Assembly (NCBI GenBank): GCA_905221615.1
Contig: CAJNDT010001001.1
Coordinates: forward strand, 64,501 to 128,500
Direction of reading: 5' to 3'
Length of the DNA: 64,000 bases
Source: Symbiodinium sp. CCMP2592
Lineage: Eukaryota; Sar; Dinophyceae; Suessiales; Symbiodiniaceae
The notes beneath the pieces are model-generated. The model was not told the DNA's origin. It saw only the letters and a program-made list of their open reading frames with translations, and made no database searches. Below are positions 58,258-64,000 of this stretch, one piece after another. The translations under genes were made by a program, and so were the position numbers. Every line of letters starts with the position of its first letter. The stretch's first letter is position 1.

Positions 58258-58525
58258 TCTATAATCTCTACGTTCCTGTGTAGAAGGGTACCCTTTTTAC
58301 TACTACGTATTCGGTTCTCGTGCAGGAACCGACAAAATCAAAGGGCAAAAGGGTACGAACCTAGATATACTCAGGAACCCTACGGAGAACCCTAAAAGCC
58401 CTACACCCTGTAATTCCCGTATAGGAGCCCTTAAAGGAGAAGGCTAAAAGCCCCAAAAAACCCTGCAAACCAGCTTGGCAAACAACGGAAAGCGCGCTCT
58501 CGTCTGTCGAGGAGCCGTTGAAGTC

Positions 58526-60820
58526 CTATCGGTTGTCACAAGCCTCTCCTGACGTCTTAAAAAGTATAGCAATGCTTTCGCAGCCATCATGTTTCTCTCG
58601 AGAGAAAGCTACGCAGAATTTTGACCAAGGCCCCAGCACTGGCGTACTAGGAATACATCAAAGGTTGGGCAGAACTACGATAGGGAACCCATGCCCAGTA
58701 CCCTTGTCCAGTCCTCATTCCTGAGAGCCCCCCCCCCCCACCCGAAGCCTAACGCCCCAGCACAGCAGAAACGAAGCGCCAATGATGCTCAGGATGCTTT
58801 GGGCCCCGGGACTCCCCGCGACATGCGCCAAGCGCGCCAGCTGAAGTTCATGACGTGCGCACGAACGTGGACGACACTGCCCAGCTGATGCTGATGATGC
58901 TCGCCTTGCGGGGGCTGGGGGCCGCCCCGCGAGGTGTCCAACATTAGCCAAAAACACTGTAAATAGCGATGAAAACCGTCTATGCTCCCAATGCTGCACG
59001 CAACTTACCGCCAGGGACCTTTACAGGGGCCCAAGAAGCACGCACAACCCCAATGATGCCCACGGGGGCCCCGAAATACTGCAAATCCGGGTGGCTGAAG
59101 TATTATGTTGGAACCGAAACGGGCCCCATTGGGTTAACGCAGCTGTCGCCCGTTGAAGGCAACGGCTGGGGATTGATAGTTGGAGCCGATGCATGCCCCG
59201 GTAAGCCCCAAGCCCTATAAGGAACCTTTCGCGCGTCGAAACGATAGGCCCCAAGTTCGAAAAAAAACCCTGCAAAGCTCTTGGCGCCGTCCTGCCTCGC
59301 GGGTAGCGGTCAGTCACACTCGACTGGGCTGGACACCGAAGACTTCCCACTTGCAGCAGTTGAGATGCTGCTGCTGCTGATGCTGTTGCTCTGGGCTGCT
59401 TGCTACCCCGTTTCTGCCTGGGCTAAGATGACGTGGTACTGCCATGCAAAACTTGCGTATGCATCTCTGTGTCCTGGTCATCACGAACAGCAGCAGTCAT
59501 GCGAAGCAGTTGTTCTCAAGAACACGACGTCCGCGAAGTAACCTACCAAAAGGAACGCTTGTGCGGAGCCAAACCTTCAAATCAAGGATTCTCAACTGAA
59601 TAAACGTAAGAGCAAAAAGCCCACATAAAGGTTAAAGCCATTCTTTTGCCTTCTGTCCGCTAGTCCAGCGCCCCTATCGGTTGTCACAAGCCTCTCCTGA
59701 CGTCTTAAAAAGTATAGCAATGCTTTGGCAGCCATCATGTTTCTCTCGAGAGAAAGCTACGCAGAATTTTGACCAAGGCCCCAGCACTGGCGTCCTAGGA
59801 ATACATCAAAGGTTGGGCAGAACTACGATAGGGAACCCATGCCCAGTACCCTTGTCCAGTCCTCATTCCTGAGAGCCCCCCCCCCCACCCGAAGCCTAAC
59901 GCCCCAGCACAGCAGAAACGAAGCGCCAATGATGCTCAGGATGCTTTGGGCCCCGGGACTCCCCGGGCTGCTTGCTACCCCGTTTCTGCCTGGGCTAAGA
60001 TGACGTGGTACTGCCATGCAAAAACTTGCGTATGCATCTCTGTGTCCTGATCATCACGAACAGCAGCAGTCATGCGAAGCAGTTGTTCTCAAGAACACGA
60101 CGTCCGCGAAGTAACCTACCAAAAGGAACGCTTGTGCGGAGCCAAACCTTCAAATCAAGGATTCTCAACTGAATAAACGTAAGAGCAAAAAGCCCACATA
60201 AAGGTTAAAGCCATTCTTTTGCCTTCTGTCCGCTAGTCCAGCGCCCCTATCGGTTGTCACAAGCCTCTCCTGACGTCTTAAAAAGTATAGCAATGCTTTG
60301 GCAGCCATCATGTTTCTCTCGAGAGAAAGCTACGCAGAATTTTGACCAAGGCCCCAGCACTGGCGTCCTAGGAATACATCAAAGGTTGGGCAGAACTACG
60401 ATAGGGAACCCATGCCCAGTACCCTTGTCCAGTCCTCATTCCTGAGAGCCCCCCCCCCCACCCGAAGCCTAACGCCCCAGCACAGCAGAAACGAAGCGCC
60501 AATGATGCTCAGGATGCTTTGGGCCCCGGGACTCCCCGCGACATGCGCCAAGCGCGCCAGCTGAAGTTCATGACGTGCGCACGAACGTGGACGACACTGC
60601 CCAGCTGATGCTGATGATGCTCGCCTTGCGGGGGCTGGGGGCCGCCCCGCGAGGTGTCCAACATTAGCCAAAAACACTGTAAATAGCGATAAAAACCGTC
60701 TATGCTCCCAATGCTGCACGCAACTTACCGCCAGGGACCTTTACAGGGGCCCAAGAAGCACGCACAACCCCAATGATGCCCACGGGGGCCCCGAAATACT
60801 GCAAATCCGGGTGGCTGCCC
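58526..60820. repeat. Three-copy tandem segmental duplication, two copies shortened
   Basis: Copies start at CTATCGGTTGTCACAAGCCT: 58526 (long, 1,148 bp), 59674 (573 bp, internal part corresponding to 58819-59393 missing) and 60247 (matches copy 1 to about 59098, then breaks off at 60818). Each carries the same poly-C run and near-identical sequence. Copies 2 and 3 share the CTTTGGCAG variant against CTTTCGCAG in copy 1. Plus-strand open frames (58691-58888, 58969-59220) lie inside. Their coding status is unproven. Confidence 0.85.
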
Positions 60821-60839
60821 CAGCACCCCCCCCCCACAC

Positions 60840-61120
60840 CACCCCCTTTATATTCAGGCTAACGCCCCAGCAACTCCCAAGCGCGCAAGGCGCTTTCCGT
60901 CATCCCCAAAAAGGAGCCCTTAAAGGAGAACCCTAAAAGCCCTACACCCTCAACCCTATAGATCCCGTATAGGAGCCCTTAAAGGAGAAGCCTAAAAGCA
61001 CCAAAAAACCCTACAGTTGTGGCATCTCTGAGCTCCTCGAAGACGGCTTCGATCCATCGGCTGTCCAAGCGATCCCAGAGGATCGTCACCGGCAGGGACC
61101 TCAACTGGGGTTTTGAGGAT
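60840..61120. other. No gene; CCCTTAAAGGAGAA units
   Basis: AGGAGCCCTTAAAGGAGAA units at 60910-61000, also present at 58420-58450 just before copy 1. Confidence 0.4.
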
Positions 61121-61690
61121 CTTCAGGGGGCTAAGGGTTTAGGGGTTAGGATTTAGGGGTCAAGGGTTGAAGGATCTTCAGGGGCTAAGGGTTTAGGGTT
61201 TAGGGTTTTAGAGTTTAGAGTTTTGGGGTTTGAGGGTTTAGGGTCTTTAGGTTTAAGGGCTTAGGGTTTGGAATTTATAGGGGTTGAGGATCTAGGGGTC
61301 AAGGGTTCGGGGTTTTAGGGTTTACGGTTTAGGGCCCACAGGCCCCAGGGTTTAGGGTTTAAGATTTATAGGGTTTTGGGTTTTGGATTTAGGGGTCAAG
61401 GGTGGTGTTTCAGGGTTTAGGGTTTGGGGCTCATAGGCTTTAGGGTTTAGGATTTAAGGGTCAAGGGCTCCGGGGCTTCAGGGTTAAGGGTTTTTCGGGT
61501 ATAAGGTTTTAGGATTTAGGGGTCAGGGGTTTCAGGGTTAAGAGTTTATAGCTTCAAGGGTTTAGGGCTTATAGGTTTAAGGGTTTAGGGGTGAAGGGTT
61601 TGAGGGTTGAGGGCTCTAAGGATTTAAGGGTTTAGGGTTTTGGGGTTAAGGGTTTTATGGTTCAGGGGTTAAGGGTTGTATAGACTTTCA
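61120..61690 (+). repeat. Long degenerate TTTAGGG tract
   Basis: About 570 bp of TTTAGGG, TTAAGGG, TTCAGGG and GGTCAAGGG variants in one orientation. Confidence 0.85.
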
Positions 61691-61752
61691 GGGGCTTTAA
61701 AGGCTGAAGCTAGCAGCTTTGTCGGAGCTCTCTACGAAGATCGCAGAACACG

Positions 61753-61856
61753 ATGTAGGGGCCTGAATTAATTAGAGTTGGGCTTTGGGGCATATTATAT
61801 TATAGTTACAATAGGGAACCCCAAAGCCCCATTCTAACTACAAAGGCCCTTACATT
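61753..61856. mobile_element. MITE family C, copy 8
   Basis: ATGTAGGGGCCTGAATTAAT ... CTAACTACAAAGGCCCTTACAT. Confidence 0.7.
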
Positions 61857-62420
61857 ACCCACTAACCCTCTTCTCACTACTCATGCCCCTATGTATATAC
61901 TCGCGAGTTTCGCCTGCGAGGGGGCGTAAGAGCTAGGATCGTACTTCGATGTCCACATTTCACCGCGAGTTCCGATTTTGGGCAAGAATGTCTGCTGCTA
62001 GCCCCTGCAGAATGTGCTGTACTATAGAGCATGATCGAAAAGCCTGACCCATCATAAGGGCCCTCTAAACAACTTTAACAGTCACTATGAATTCCCCTGT
62101 CGATTTCCTAAGGCTCCTAGAAAGGGTCTTTGGGGGCTTGGGATTTGGACTTGGGCGTGAGCGGCATGCAAGGCCACCAACCATGCCGGTGCAGCCAAAA
62201 ACTCTCAAATTCAAGTTAAGGTCTACATCGTCATGAAATTCAACCCTAAACCCTAAACTTGAAAATCCTTAATCCCGGAGCTCAAACGTGAGCCCCGAAA
62301 CCGTCAGTCCTTCTTAAGCCTGGGCCCCGAAACCGTCAGCCCCAGCAGCCGACATCTGCAAAAAAAAAAACCAAAAAAACCGAAGCCAAAAGCCCTGAAC
62401 TCCCAAACCCCAAAGCTAGG

Positions 62421-62512
62421 TGGGGCTTTTAAAGCCTTCGGAAAATATTAGTAAGTAAGATCCTCTCAGGCCCAATAAGGGGAAATATAAAATGTCCCAA
62501 AGCCCTACCCAG
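62421..62512. mobile_element. MITE family K, copy 2
   Basis: Very close to 45367-45458, including AAAATATTAGTAAGTAAGAT. Confidence 0.8.
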
Positions 62513-63547
62513 CAAAGCCAAACAAGTGTCAGAACCCCCAAGCTTCTGCAGAAGCATGCCATCGAACCTGTGGTTTTGGGGTTCCCTTGGCCCTTTAGCT
62601 CCTTTTTATTATAGGGGCTATCATCATCCCTGGCTCCTTAGCTCCTCCAATATCAATGGTTAGCCATGCGGTCCTATCTCTGTGGGGATGGGCTGGAAGT
62701 AGAAGAGCCAGAGGCAGCTAGCTGCCGCTGCTACTACGACGACGCGCTACTACGGCACTTACAGCCACCACGACTACCACGACGACGACCGCTCCGACTA
62801 CCAGTGCTACAGTTAACACGACTACCAGGATTTTGAATCATGGTATGAAGGAGGGTGTAGGAGATCGTAGCGACAGCAGTACCCAGTTGTAAGTTTTACG
62901 TTGGAACTAGCAAGCAGTAGATAGTAGCACACAGCGACAACCGCACAAATGGTCAAACACGTACTAACAGCTAGCACGCACAGCGGCATCAGCAAGCTCT
63001 GAACATGTCAGCAAACGGAAGCACTTGGACCAAGAGCAGTACCAACCAGAGTAATGATAGGCGAAGGGAGATGACAAGCACCTCACAAGCACCTCTTCCA
63101 GGAGCACCGATTTTGCTTATTTTACCTCTCATGCTGGCATTTCAGGCTATCTCAACGGTTATGTCCCGATGGCTACCTCACACTAAACCCTAAACCATAA
63201 GAGCAACTTAGGGTTCAATTAGGGCTCAGGACCCTGAACCCTAAACCGGGCGTCGCGCAGGAGATCTGCTTTGAGCTCTCTTGTCTTCTCCAGGTCGTAA
63301 CGGGAAAGCCTAACAAGAGCGTCTTAGAGTTGAGAGTTCAGGGTTTATCATTCGAACATCATTCGACCGAGGTTTATAAGACGTTTCATAGGGTTTCTAC
63401 AGTGTTTTCTGACAGGGGGGCCCTTGATATACAGAGGTCCTAACAAAGGTATGATTTCTAATTATGCCTATAAGAACTTGGATTCCATGCACTGCCGAGG
63501 AACGGTGGCAATTTCAGAGCATGGGCATGATGATCTTCAGAACCCTG

Positions 63548-63618
63548 TCTAAACCCTAAACCCTAAACCCTAAAAACCCTAAACCCTAAACCCAAAACCC
63601 TAAACCCTAAACCCTAAC
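63548..63618 (-). repeat. CCCTAAA tract
   Basis: Nine or ten clean units with one CCCAAAA variant. Confidence 0.9.
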
Positions 63619-63894
63619 CACCCACTAAACAAAGTAAGGAAACTCCTCTTTTAGGCCCAGGCTCCTGCTAGGTTCTGGGTCTTGGGGGTTTAGGATTTAA
63701 GGTCTAGGGCTTATGGGGCTTAGAGCCTACAGGGTTGAGGGTTTTCGTTTCAGCAACTTTTCCGGGTTTAGAGTTCAGGGATTCAGGATGAAGGGATCGG
63801 TCTAGGGCTTACAGAGGCATTCAAACTCTTTCGACGGCTTCGGCTCCACGTCGTGTTGCGCTTAAAAGGGCACGCCTGAAATCCGAAACCCAAT

Positions 63895-64000
63895 GCACGC
63901 AAACCAGCATGGCAAACAACGGAAAGCTTCCAAAACTTAGGGGTGATGTACCAGGGACATTTAGGGGGGCCCAAGAAGCACGCGCAACCCCAATGATGCC
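63895..64000. repeat. Start of a diverged further copy of the 58.5-60.8 kb unit
   Basis: CAGCATGGCAAACAACGGAAAG matches 58473-58492, and CCAGGGACATTTAGG, GGGGCCCAAGAAGCACGC and CAACCCCAATGATGCC match 59010-59058. The sequence between is deleted or changed. It runs off the window. Confidence 0.75.

Larger units (their letters stand above)
61860..63895. other. Gene-poor stretch
   Basis: Family K at 62421-62512, degenerate ACN/ACG patch 62715-62830, CCCTAAA tract 63548-63618. The plus frame 63005-63193 is open but not clearly coding. Confidence 0.4.

Overview
This is eukaryotic nuclear DNA from an intron-rich organism whose telomere repeat is probably the plant/algal type TTTAGGG, because perfect and degenerate TTTAGGG/CCCTAAA tracts are scattered through almost all of the window in both orientations. 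There are no bacterial operons, rRNA genes or recognisable tRNAs. Canonical GT-AG introns, several with TACTAAC- or CTAAT-like branch points, and a LINE-type reading frame carrying a GEASHPGP motif point to a protist or alga. I cannot fix the lineage from sequence alone.

Region 1 (about 1-7,430) is the only gene-dense part. Both genes read on the minus strand. The larger (7127 down to about 2102) can be assembled by hand from about 20 short exons whose reading phases agree across most of the small introns (36-141 nt), giving a protein of more than 850 residues with no family I recognise. The smaller (1874 down to about 217) encodes a Glu/Gln/Arg-rich repeat protein with a proline-rich part and a Ser/Gln-rich tail. 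The sense strand of this region is rich in the pentamer GTCAG.

Region 2 (7,500-8,640) is the N-terminal part of a LINE-like retrotransposon, ending against degenerate telomere repeats.

Region 3 (8,640-64,000) is gene-poor. It is packed with many families of very short (about 80-190 bp) terminal-inverted-repeat elements of MITE type, degenerate telomere-like tracts, simple-sequence runs (GTT, CT, AT, poly-C and degenerate GTN/ACN patches) and broken gene pieces. The better gene pieces are at 26,350-27,650, 31,575, 32,540-32,957, 36,000, 41,840, 42,670-43,444, 47,766-48,067, 50,272-50,729 and 57,000-57,390. Several end exactly where a telomere-like tract or a MITE begins. No transposase that could move the MITEs is visible. 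A multi-copy block near 58.5-60.8 kb recurs at the window end.

The most interesting single site is 50,570-50,660. There a terminal-inverted-repeat element lies inside a coding exon and carries a donor, a branch point and an acceptor that would splice it out in frame, as expected of an introner (an intron-generating transposon). Nothing was run through a database; all names rest on motif recognition by eye.
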